Positions 1 through 8,642 of a DNA stretch of 64,000 bases are shown here, piece by piece. Both the position numbers and the translations under genes were made by a program. Source of the DNA: Gammaproteobacteria bacterium (GTDB lineage: Bacteria; Pseudomonadota; Gammaproteobacteria; Pseudomonadales; Pseudohongiellaceae). Location: contig JAFMKB010000005.1 of NCBI GenBank assembly GCA_017853205.1, forward strand, positions 1 to 64,000. The letters are read 5' to 3'. Numbering within the stretch: position 1 is the stretch's first letter; each line of letters begins with the position of its first letter. The notes beneath the pieces were generated by a model. That model made no database searches and was not told where the DNA came from. It worked only from the letters and a program-made list of their open reading frames with translations.

Positions 1-36
1 CGCGCCATCGCGCGCGCTTCAAGTTTCTCGTTTCTT

Positions 37-1230
37 ATGACCGCGTTAAAACGGCTTAATGTGAAAGCTGTGTTGATCGCGATGGCCGCACTTGTGCTAA
101 CAAGCTGCGCGACCCATACCGTAAAATCCACAAGCTACACACCGATTCAGCGGGCGAGCGAAAACGTTGCCGAAGAATTTTTACTCGACGTTGGGGTGGC
201 TATCTTCGACCCGGGTTTAGACGGGCTAACTCGACGCGAAGAAGAAACCACCAATGCACAGATCCGCGTCGCGGAATCGCGCTACGTGCCCTATATGCTC
301 GCCGAAACATTACAGCGATCAGGCAACTGGGGCATCGTGCGCGTGCTGCCCAACGATCAGAGCCCGATCGACGTAGTGCTCAATGGCACGGTCCTCCACT
401 CTGACGGTGAAGCGATGACCCTGCGAGTCAATGTTTCCGACTCGAGTGGTCGTGCATGGTATACCAAAGACTACGACGAAGTTGTAAGCCGCTTCAGCTA
501 CGAGCCCAGCGAGCGTCAAAAAAATGATCCTTTTCAGGTCATCTATAACGCAATCGCCAACGACCTTCTCGCGTACTTAGAGCGCAACCTCGAACCTGCT
601 GAAATCACCGAGATTCGAACAATATCGGAGCTGCGTTTTGCGCGCAGTTTCGCGCCTGACGCGTTTAGCGACTACCTCACGCAAAACCGTAACGGACAGT
701 ATGAGATTACCGCGCTGCCGGCAGAAAACGACCCTCTTCTTTACCGCGTGCGCAGCATCCGAGAGCGTGACTTTATGTACATAGACACCGTCCAAGACTA
801 TTACGCGACCTATGCACGAGAAATGCGCATCCCCTACGACTCTTGGCGCGAGCAGAGCTACGACGCCACGATGACGCTGCGTGAGCTACAAGGCTCGGCG
901 CGACGTCGCTTTATCGCCGGCACGGCGGTGCTTCTTGGTGGCATTGCCGCCGCAGCTAATGGTCAGGACTATGTTACACAGACCGGCGGCGCGATTGGCG
1001 CAGGCGCAGGTGCCTATGTGATAAAAAGCGGATTCGATAAACTCGCCGAGGCGAAAATGCATCTCGAATCGCTGCAAGAACTCGGCGAATCGCTCGAGAA
1101 CGAAGTGGCCCCGCGAGTCATCGATCTCGAAGACCGCACGATTACGCTTACGGGTACGGTAGAGGAGCAGTACGCGCAATGGCGTGAGATACTAGCCGAC
1201 ATCTATGCGGCCGAAACCGGTCAGCTTTAA
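37..1230 (+). CDS. Lipoprotein with internal Gly/Ala-rich (glycine-zipper-like) hydrophobic segment
   Basis: Signal peptide plus lipobox LVLTSC; segment RRRFIAGTAVLLGGIAAAANGQ...GGAIGAGAGAYV. Confidence 0.75.
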   Translation: MTALKRLNVKAVLIAMAALVLTSCATHTVKSTSYTPIQRASENVAEEFLLDVGVAIFDPGLDGLTRREEETTNAQIRVAESRYVPYMLAETLQRSGNWGIVRVLPNDQSPIDVVLNGTVLHSDGEAMTLRVNVSDSSGRAWYTKDYDEVVSRFSYEPSERQKNDPFQVIYNAIANDLLAYLERNLEPAEITEIRTISELRFARSFAPDAFSDYLTQNRNGQYEITALPAENDPLLYRVRSIRERDFMYIDTVQDYYATYAREMRIPYDSWREQSYDATMTLRELQGSARRRFIAGTAVLLGGIAAAANGQDYVTQTGGAIGAGAGAYVIKSGFDKLAEAKMHLESLQELGESLENEVAPRVIDLEDRTITLTGTVEEQYAQWREILADIYAAETGQL

Positions 1231-1266
1231 ATAACTCCGTAACGCGACAAGCCAAAGAAGACAGCG

Positions 1267-2940
1267 ATGCCAGATCACAACGACCGCTTCGACGACCCCA
1301 GCGAGAGCGTCGACAACTCGCCTGCAGGTGCAGGACAAAGCCCGACTGCCCCCGAGCAGCAGGCAGCGCCGCAGCTAACTGAAGCGCCTCTGTTAAATAA
1401 AGAATCTCAGCGCGGTAACGAGCCTCAGCTCGATAAAGAGCCGCAGCCCCTCGATCAGTTCTCGGACCAAAAGCAGAGTCAGCCACCGTGGGTGTGGGCA
1501 GGGATGGGTGTACTCGTGCTGCTCGCTCTGTTCGTGATCTTTGTATTACCGGGTATCGTCGAAGACTATGAACTGCCGCTCGAGCGCCGGATCGAAGAAT
1601 CGCTTGCCGTTGCCCCAGTGCCAACTGCACAACGCACCGAGCCCGGCGTATCGCCCTTTTTAGAAGCGCAGCGCGCGCGTGAGCGCAAAGAGGCTCAAGA
1701 CGTGCTTGCTGAGTTGCTGAGCGTTCAATCAGAGCTCGATGAGTTACAAGTTACGCGGTGGGCGCAAACCGACTACGACGCCGCACTCGCGTTAGCACTG
1801 CAGGGTGACGAGAGCTACCGCGTACAGGAATTTGGCAGCGCGCGCGATGCCTACCAACAGGCGCTTGCCCAGCTAACAGAGACAAAGACCTCGGTACCGA
1901 CAGTGCTCGAGCAAATGCTCATTAGCGGCGAACAGGCGCTTATTGCGCGCGAGGCTGATGAAGCGATCGCCGCCTTCGAGCTCGCCGTCGTGCTGGAAGA
2001 CTCATTAGTCGATCTTGTCGACGGTGATTCGAACAAAGAAGCTCAGATCGGACTTACGCGCGCGTTAGCGCTAGAAGAATTGATCGCATTACTCGACTCG
2101 GCAGAACGTGCTGCAGGCAATCCCACGCAGCAGGTCTCACTACTGGAACAAGCGGTCGAATTAGATCCCTATAGCGTAGAGGCGCAGCAAGCGCTCGCAC
2201 AGGCTCGCGCAGACCAGCAGCAAGCACGCTTCGCAGCGATGATGTCCGAAGGCTACGCCCAGCTGCAGGCGGGAAATCCGCAGGAAGCGATCGCACGCTT
2301 CGAGGCGGCGGCAACTCTTGGTGTTAATGAGAACGAAGCCCGCGCAGCCATAGTGCAAACCGAAACCGAGATCGCTAATGCTAAAATAGCGGAACTGCAG
2401 CAGCGTGCACAGACAGCTGAGGCTAACGAGGCATGGCAGGAAGCCGTTGTTGACTACCAAGCGATTGTTGCCATCGACGCGACCTTACCTGCAATTAACC
2501 GAGCGCTAGACTACGCCGAAAAACGTGCGCGACTCGATGCGCTATTAATTGCCGCACTCGATTCACCAGAACGGTTTGCCGAGCAGGCGGTGTTTGAGGA
2601 GACACGCGATATTTATTTTACCGGGCGTACCATTGAAACTCCGGGCCCTCGGCTAATCAGTCAACTGGACGAACTGCAGGTGCTGCTCGAAAACTCACAG
2701 GTGCCGGTGTCAATTCGATTTATCTCCGACGGTCTTACCGAGGTGACGCTGCTGCGGGTTTCTGACCTCGGCACGTTTGAACAAACGCGCGTCGATCTCA
2801 AGCCTGGCACCTATGCTGCAGTAGGCCGTCGCGCAGGCTATCGCGAAGTACGCGAAGAATTTACCGTCGGGTTTGGGTTAACGCCAGCGGTTGTGATTGT
2901 ACGCTGTAGCGAAGCCATAAGCAGTGCGCTGGGACGTTAA
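1267..2940 (+). CDS. Single-TM protein with TPR-like repeats and PEGA-like C-terminus
   Basis: TM WVWAGMGVLVLLALFVIFVLPGIV; Ala/Glu-rich helical repeats; C-terminal LKPGTYAAVGRRAGYREVREEFTV resembles a PEGA unit. Confidence 0.7.
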   Translation: MPDHNDRFDDPSESVDNSPAGAGQSPTAPEQQAAPQLTEAPLLNKESQRGNEPQLDKEPQPLDQFSDQKQSQPPWVWAGMGVLVLLALFVIFVLPGIVEDYELPLERRIEESLAVAPVPTAQRTEPGVSPFLEAQRARERKEAQDVLAELLSVQSELDELQVTRWAQTDYDAALALALQGDESYRVQEFGSARDAYQQALAQLTETKTSVPTVLEQMLISGEQALIAREADEAIAAFELAVVLEDSLVDLVDGDSNKEAQIGLTRALALEELIALLDSAERAAGNPTQQVSLLEQAVELDPYSVEAQQALAQARADQQQARFAAMMSEGYAQLQAGNPQEAIARFEAAATLGVNENEARAAIVQTETEIANAKIAELQQRAQTAEANEAWQEAVVDYQAIVAIDATLPAINRALDYAEKRARLDALLIAALDSPERFAEQAVFEETRDIYFTGRTIETPGPRLISQLDELQVLLENSQVPVSIRFISDGLTEVTLLRVSDLGTFEQTRVDLKPGTYAAVGRRAGYREVREEFTVGFGLTPAVVIVRCSEAISSALGR

Positions 2941-2943
2941 TAG

Positions 2944-4983
2944 ATGAGTGAACGCCACGACGACGAAATCGAAGTCATCGACTTTGAGCCGGTTACCGAA
3001 ACCAAACGCGGTTTCTCTTATCGCTTCAGATGGCTGCACGCGTTTGTTGCCTGCTTTGGTGCAGCTGCGCTTATCTCGGCGTGGTTCGTGCTTACCGCAA
3101 AATCAGTTCTCGTTGAGGTGAACCCGATTACCGCGCAGATCAAAATCGACAACGGCTTTGCGCTGCGCGTTGGGGCACGTTATCTGATGCGTACCGGCGA
3201 TTACACGGTTGCCCTTAGTAACCCTGGCTTTCACGACGAAATTGCACCGCTTGTTATCAATGATGACGCGGCGCAGACACACAGTTATGACATGCGCAAA
3301 CTTCCAGGCATTGTGAGCATTAACGCCTTACCTGACGGCGGACGTGTGCGCATCGATGGCGTCGATGTGGGCGATGCGCCGCTAATCGACATTGATGTCG
3401 AGCCGGGTGCCCACGAAATCAGCGTCACCCGCGAGCGCTACTTACCGGCGACACAAACGATAGACATCGAAGGACGTCGGCAGCAGCAGGCGTTCGAACT
3501 CACGCTTGAGCCGGCGTGGGCTACCGTAAGTTTTACAACGACACCTTCCGGTGCCGAGCTTTTAGTTGACGGCGAAAGCATTGGGACAACTCCCCTTAAT
3601 GCCGAAATTTTGCAGGGACGCCGCGAGGTTACACTTAAACTTTCGGGCTATAAAGCGTGGCAGGAGCGGCTCGAACTTGACGCCGGGACAAGCCTCCTAG
3701 TCCCGCGGGTCGAACTAGAACCTGCCGATGGTCTCGTGTTTATTAACTCGCAGCCGAGCGGTGCGAGCGTCACCATTGGCGGTGAGTTTAAGGGACAAAC
3801 GCCGCTTGAGGTTGCGCTCGCACCTGATGTCAATCATGTGATCACCTTCTTTAAGAATGGCTACAGCTCGCAAGAGACACGGCTCACGACACGCGCAAAC
3901 GAGTCACGTGAGATCGAGATTGAACTTACGCCTGTGCTGTCGGATGTCAGGATTGCAGCAACGCCAAATGACGCCGAACTCTTCATCGATGGGATAAGCC
4001 GCGGCTCTGCTAATCAAACACTCGCGCTTATGGCGATTAGCCAGCGGGTCGAGATTCGCAAAGAAGGCTATGTACCCTACGAAGCGGAGTTCACGCCCCG
4101 TCCGGGTCTGCAGCAGGAGATTCGCGTAAATCTAACTTCGCTCGAAGACGCGCGTATCGCAGCGATCAAGCCGGTTATCACCAACCCCGCCGGTCAGCGC
4201 ATGAAACTCTTCAATCCCGATCGCTTTTCGATGGGGGCATCGCGCCGCGAAGCCGGTCGACGACCGAACGAAACGATCCGCGATATTATTCTGGAGCGAC
4301 CGTTCTATTTATCGCTCACCGAGGTAACCAACGCACAGTATCGTGAGTTCGACTCCGAGCATAATTCTGGTACGACCAATGGCATGACCCTTAACAACGA
4401 AAGCCAACCTGTTGTGCGAATCACGTGGCAACAGGCGACAGATTTTTGTAACTGGTTGAGCGAGCAAGAGGGGTTGACCCCTTTCTACACGGAGTCGGGA
4501 ATCGACGCGACAAGCAGCGGCTATCGACTCCCAACCGAAGCCGAGTGGGCGTGGGCGGCGCGGCGTGACACAGAAGACCCCACCGGCATGCGCAAATACT
4601 CTTGGGACGGGGAATTACCGCCGCCGGACGGTGCGGGAAATTTTGCCGACGTCAGCGCGCGTGCCTTCTTAGGCGATATACTCTTCGAGTATAACGACCG
4701 CTCGCCTGTCACCACCGCGGTGGGAAGCTACAGCGCCGATCATCATGGCCTATTTGATATGGCAGGCAATGTTGCCGAATGGGTCAATGATTATTACGGT
4801 GCGAGCGGCAGCCTCGGCGTCGAGCGAGATCCGCTCGGTCCTGACGCTGGTCAATTTAGAGTTATTCGCGGTTCGAGTTGGGCGCACGGCACGATTACTG
4901 AGCTACGCCTGTCGTTCCGTGATTTTGGTGAAGAAGCGCGCGATGATGTGGGTTTCCGCGTCGCACGTTACCTCGAAGATTAG
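2944..4983 (+). CDS. Membrane-anchored PEGA-repeat protein with C-terminal FGE-sulfatase/SUMF1 domain
   Basis: N-terminal TM; four PEGA-like repeats (PSGAELLVDGESIGTTPL, PSGASVTIGGEFKGQTPL etc.); FGE signatures YRLPTEAEWAWAAR, GLFDMAGNVAEWVNDYY, RVIRGSSW, GFRVAR. Confidence 0.88.
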   Translation: MSERHDDEIEVIDFEPVTETKRGFSYRFRWLHAFVACFGAAALISAWFVLTAKSVLVEVNPITAQIKIDNGFALRVGARYLMRTGDYTVALSNPGFHDEIAPLVINDDAAQTHSYDMRKLPGIVSINALPDGGRVRIDGVDVGDAPLIDIDVEPGAHEISVTRERYLPATQTIDIEGRRQQQAFELTLEPAWATVSFTTTPSGAELLVDGESIGTTPLNAEILQGRREVTLKLSGYKAWQERLELDAGTSLLVPRVELEPADGLVFINSQPSGASVTIGGEFKGQTPLEVALAPDVNHVITFFKNGYSSQETRLTTRANESREIEIELTPVLSDVRIAATPNDAELFIDGISRGSANQTLALMAISQRVEIRKEGYVPYEAEFTPRPGLQQEIRVNLTSLEDARIAAIKPVITNPAGQRMKLFNPDRFSMGASRREAGRRPNETIRDIILERPFYLSLTEVTNAQYREFDSEHNSGTTNGMTLNNESQPVVRITWQQATDFCNWLSEQEGLTPFYTESGIDATSSGYRLPTEAEWAWAARRDTEDPTGMRKYSWDGELPPPDGAGNFADVSARAFLGDILFEYNDRSPVTTAVGSYSADHHGLFDMAGNVAEWVNDYYGASGSLGVERDPLGPDAGQFRVIRGSSWAHGTITELRLSFRDFGEEARDDVGFRVARYLED

Positions 4984-5019
4984 TTGCATCGAGATTTTTT
5001 GAAAATTGGCACTAGAACT

Positions 5020-5067
5020 GACACGAGAATCGACACGAGAGCTGACACAAAAACTGACGCGAAAATT
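5020..5067 (+). repeat. Degenerate 12-nt tandem repeat, 4 copies
   Basis: GACACGAGAATC / GACACGAGAGCT / GACACAAAAACT / GACGCGAAAATT. Confidence 0.8.
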
Positions 5068-5082
5068 GAATTGGGCATTTAA

Positions 5083-5361
5083 ATGGCAGCACTAAGCAAT
5101 CTCAGTCTTGTTACCCGCGCAGCGTTACTGCTTGCGTGTGTGTGGGTGTTTAGCGCCGCCGCGCAAGACGCAGAACAGAACCCGCCACCGGCTGTCGAAA
5201 CAGAGGTGACGCAAGAGCCTGTACAAGAGACCGACTTGGCAGATAGCGGAAACAATGAAAACAACGATGGCGAAGTTGCCGAGGAAGAATCAGGCGCACG
5301 TTTTATTCCGACTGAAGAAATCTCGCAGGACTTTGGCGTGTCGTTTCCAGTTGACATTTAG
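5083..5361 (+). CDS. Small exported acidic protein
   Basis: Signal peptide RAALLLACVWVFSAAAQ; acidic low-complexity region; C-terminus FIPTEEISQDFGVSFPVDI; lies between co-directional genes. Confidence 0.6.
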   Translation: MAALSNLSLVTRAALLLACVWVFSAAAQDAEQNPPPAVETEVTQEPVQETDLADSGNNENNDGEVAEEESGARFIPTEEISQDFGVSFPVDI

Positions 5362-5394
5362 CAGCACGACGAAAAGAAGCAAAAAGGAATCACT

Positions 5395-6222
5395 ATGAGA
5401 CAGGGTTTGTTAAACGGCGCGCTCTTTCAGGTTGCGGCACTGATTACTTCAGTAATCATTGTGCACATGGCCTATGTGGCGGTTATACGTCCCAACGCTG
5501 AGATCGTCTCGCAGCAGCAAGAATACCTGCAGCAAACCGATCCCGAGTACACACCCGAGCGCTCCTTCTATGTTGTGCTTCGCGACTTCGAACAAGAGAC
5601 CTGCATCATTCTGTTTTTGTGGGCCACGGCGATTATCGGGCTAAAAGCAAAGCAGACACTCGGTGATCGTAAACTGCTCGACCGCAATTTACTTCAAGTC
5701 ACTGAGGGCACCAGTATTTTGCCGCAGGACGCACGCAACTTCGCGCGGCCACTGCAGGCGCTTAGTGACGACGAACGTGTCACGCTGTTGCCCCGAGCGC
5801 TTATCGCTGGATTGCATCGTTTTCAGAGCACACAAAGTATTCAAGACGTGTCGACCACGGTAAAAGATGTGTGCGAGTCCGAAGCTGATCGCATGGAAAC
5901 CGAATTGGCGATCGTGCGTTACATCGCGTGGGCGATTCCCTCGATTGGCTTCCTTGGCACCGTACGCGGCATCGGCACAGCGCTCGGTCAAGCCTATCAG
6001 GCGGTGAATGGCGATATCGTCGGCGTTACCGTAAGCCTCGGCGTGGCGTTTAACTCAACCTTCGTTGCGCTTGTGGTGAGCATCATATTGATGTTTGTTC
6101 TGCATCAGCTTCAGCTAGTGCAAGACAGATTAGTGCTCGACTGCCAAACCTATTGCGACGAACGCATGATTCGGCATCTGCGTGTGCCGAGTACAAAAAC
6201 CGACAACGAGTTAATTGCCTAA
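5395..6222 (+). CDS. MotA/TolQ/ExbB proton channel family protein
   Basis: YIAWAIPSIGFLGTVRGIGTALGQA...VTVSLGVAFNSTFVALVVSIILMFVLHQLQ is characteristic of MotA/TolQ/ExbB. Confidence 0.88.
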   Translation: MRQGLLNGALFQVAALITSVIIVHMAYVAVIRPNAEIVSQQQEYLQQTDPEYTPERSFYVVLRDFEQETCIILFLWATAIIGLKAKQTLGDRKLLDRNLLQVTEGTSILPQDARNFARPLQALSDDERVTLLPRALIAGLHRFQSTQSIQDVSTTVKDVCESEADRMETELAIVRYIAWAIPSIGFLGTVRGIGTALGQAYQAVNGDIVGVTVSLGVAFNSTFVALVVSIILMFVLHQLQLVQDRLVLDCQTYCDERMIRHLRVPSTKTDNELIA

Positions 6223-6256
6223 TACTGTGCGGTAAAAAGATCAGTTAAGGAGTGCA

Positions 6257-7546
6257 ATGTCACCGCAAATTTTAGAGCTAAACGATCACGGAATTACTTT
6301 CGGCAATGCCGAAGGCATTCGGCTGATTAGTCCGGGGTTTGCACTCGCTCGGGAAAAATCCCTCGTGCTTGGCGCGCAGGCTCAGGCGCAGTCGCGGCTA
6401 CATCCAAACGAAAGTCATAGCCGTTATTGGCAGGAACTGAGTCTCGACCCGCTGCCTGCAGGTCGCCTGCCCGGCAACCGCTTCCGCCACCTCGCCGATC
6501 TCGCCCATGCGCATCTCAATGGGCTTGCCGTCGACGCTGATGCCAACACCGACAATGTTATTGTAAGCGTGCCCGGGAGTTTTTCGCGGCAGCAGCTCGG
6601 TATTCTTCTTGGCATCGCCAAACAGACGCCGCTTGCCATTACAGGTCTTGTCGATTCGGCGCTTATCTTCGCGGCCGGCGCGCAGTCGATAAACGCGAGC
6701 GACGATACAATCGTCGTTCAGCAACAACTGCATCAGACACTTTTTACGCTAGTGAGTTGGCACGAGGGCATGCTTAAGGTCGACACCTCGGTCGCGCTTC
6801 CCTCAAGCGGTAGTCAGAATGTCATCGACGCGCTCATGCAGCTGAGCACAGAGTTGTTTATCGATCAGTGCCGGTTTAACCCGCAGCATGACGCACCGAC
6901 CGAACAGCTTTTATACAACGCGCTGCCAGCATGGCTCGCCGCCGATGCGTCGAGCGGCAGTCTGATGTTAGAGCTTAGCGCCGACGGTGCGGTCCATAAT
7001 GCTAAGCTGCCTTATGAGAGTTTAGTCTCCTCGCTTGCCCCGATCCGGCAGCGACTTTTAGCGCAGCTAAACGCGATGCTAAGCCGAGCGCCACATGCGC
7101 AGATCGTTCTGTGTTCAACCTTGAGCGAGCTGCCCGGCTTAATGCCGCAGCTCGCACAGTTGGCGCCGGTAACAACACTTAATGCCGAACAACACCTTGC
7201 GAATAGCCTTACGCATAGCGATCAAATTTTGAGTGGCGGCGCGAGCAGTCTGTGTAAGACGCTTTCACTGTCTCGGCCTGCCTCGGCGTCGCCGACAACG
7301 TCAGAGGCCGCGAGCGAGACAGACGGCGCTGCAGGAGACGCGCTCGCGCAGGTCGGTTTAAGTGCTCAGGGTGCGCAGGCAGCTGCGCTGCTTAGTAGTC
7401 TGCGCGTTAATGGCGAGCGTGTCGCAAACGCAGCAGAACTTACTCTCAAACAGGGCGACTCGCTTACGCTGAGCATCGACAGCGAAGCAGACGGACAGAA
7501 CACGCTAACGTTTAATCTAAAAAAGCTAACCAATGGCGCAGACTAA
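6257..7546 (+). CDS. Hsp70/actin-fold-like protein (degenerate)
   Basis: NVIVSVPGSFSRQQLGILLGIAKQTPLAITGLVDSALIFAA resembles the Hsp70/PilM core; SD AAGGAG upstream. Confidence 0.6.
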   Translation: MSPQILELNDHGITFGNAEGIRLISPGFALAREKSLVLGAQAQAQSRLHPNESHSRYWQELSLDPLPAGRLPGNRFRHLADLAHAHLNGLAVDADANTDNVIVSVPGSFSRQQLGILLGIAKQTPLAITGLVDSALIFAAGAQSINASDDTIVVQQQLHQTLFTLVSWHEGMLKVDTSVALPSSGSQNVIDALMQLSTELFIDQCRFNPQHDAPTEQLLYNALPAWLAADASSGSLMLELSADGAVHNAKLPYESLVSSLAPIRQRLLAQLNAMLSRAPHAQIVLCSTLSELPGLMPQLAQLAPVTTLNAEQHLANSLTHSDQILSGGASSLCKTLSLSRPASASPTTSEAASETDGAAGDALAQVGLSAQGAQAAALLSSLRVNGERVANAAELTLKQGDSLTLSIDSEADGQNTLTFNLKKLTNGAD

Positions 7547-8642
7547 ATCACAGAAAAGTCAGAAGAGACAAGTAAGCCCGCTAAGCCTCGCGTTTCTCGA
7601 CGTGATGTTCTGCGGCTTTGGCGCGGTGATTTTACTTTTTCTCATTCTTGATCACGCCGATACCGTGGCCGCGGTCACAGTCGATCCGAGCATCGCCTCG
7701 GAGGTAAGTCTGCTCGAAGAGGAGGTGCTAGAGGGCGCGCTCAATCTTGAGCGAATTCGCAATACCGTCGCCGAGGTAAGCCTCGAGGTAGTAACCGCCG
7801 AAGGACTCGCGCGCGAGATTCAAGAGCAGATACAAACCTTTATGCAAGAGCTCGCCGCGCTCGAAAATTCCAGCACGGCAACCGTCGAAAGTATCGAGAG
7901 GCTGCGCGCCGATGTGCAAGCGCTCGAAGAAGAACTGCTGCGCCTTCAGGCGAGCGCGCTGGATCAGGAAGGCAACAGCGTTCGTCAGTTTTTAGGCGAC
8001 GGCAGTCGGCAGTATCTCACCGGTCTTTTTCTCGGCGGGCAGCGAATCCTCATTTTAGTCGACAGCTCGACCAGCATGCTCGACGAAACGCTGGTGAATA
8101 TTATTCGCACGCGCAATATGAGCGACGAGCGCAAGCGCGAAGCGCCAAAGTGGCAGCGCGTGGTAAGGACGGTGGACTGGGTGAGCACACAGCTGCCGAT
8201 CACGAGTCGGTATCAACTGTGGCAGTTTAGTAATACTACTGACACATTGTTAGACGGCGACAAATTTACGTGGCAAGAAGTCGCCGACCGCGACGGCCTC
8301 AATGTAGGCATTGAGAACATGAAGGCGCTCGTGCCCAATAACGGTACCGACCTCGATCAGGTGTTTCGCGCGATTTCAAACATGGATGAGCCGCCGGACA
8401 ATATTTTTCTTATCACCGACGGGCTTCCGACCCTCGGCGGCCGCGGCAAAACGACAGGGCTCATAACGCCCAAAGATCGCATGGACCTGTTCGAAGACGC
8501 GATAAAAGGTTTGCCTAATAATGTGCCAGTAAACGTTGTACTCATGCCGCTCGAGGGTGACCCGAGCGCGTCGGCAGCCTATTGGCAACTCGCGCAAATT
8601 ACTCGCGGGTCGTTTATCACGCCGTCTAAGGATTGGCCCTGA
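7533..8642 (+). CDS. TM/coiled-coil/VWA protein, TolR/MotB-like anchor (VWA1)
   Basis: N-terminal LAFLDVMFCGFGAVILLFLIL; long coiled coil; MIDAS ILVDSSTSM; 14-nt overlap with upstream CDS. Confidence 0.82.
   Translation: MAQTKSQKSQKRQVSPLSLAFLDVMFCGFGAVILLFLILDHADTVAAVTVDPSIASEVSLLEEEVLEGALNLERIRNTVAEVSLEVVTAEGLAREIQEQIQTFMQELAALENSSTATVESIERLRADVQALEEELLRLQASALDQEGNSVRQFLGDGSRQYLTGLFLGGQRILILVDSSTSMLDETLVNIIRTRNMSDERKREAPKWQRVVRTVDWVSTQLPITSRYQLWQFSNTTDTLLDGDKFTWQEVADRDGLNVGIENMKALVPNNGTDLDQVFRAISNMDEPPDNIFLITDGLPTLGGRGKTTGLITPKDRMDLFEDAIKGLPNNVPVNVVLMPLEGDPSASAAYWQLAQITRGSFITPSKDWP

Noticed and set aside
2944-4983. Diversity-generating retroelement target (FGE/C-type lectin fold)
   Set aside because: No reverse transcriptase or template-repeat pair seen in the window.
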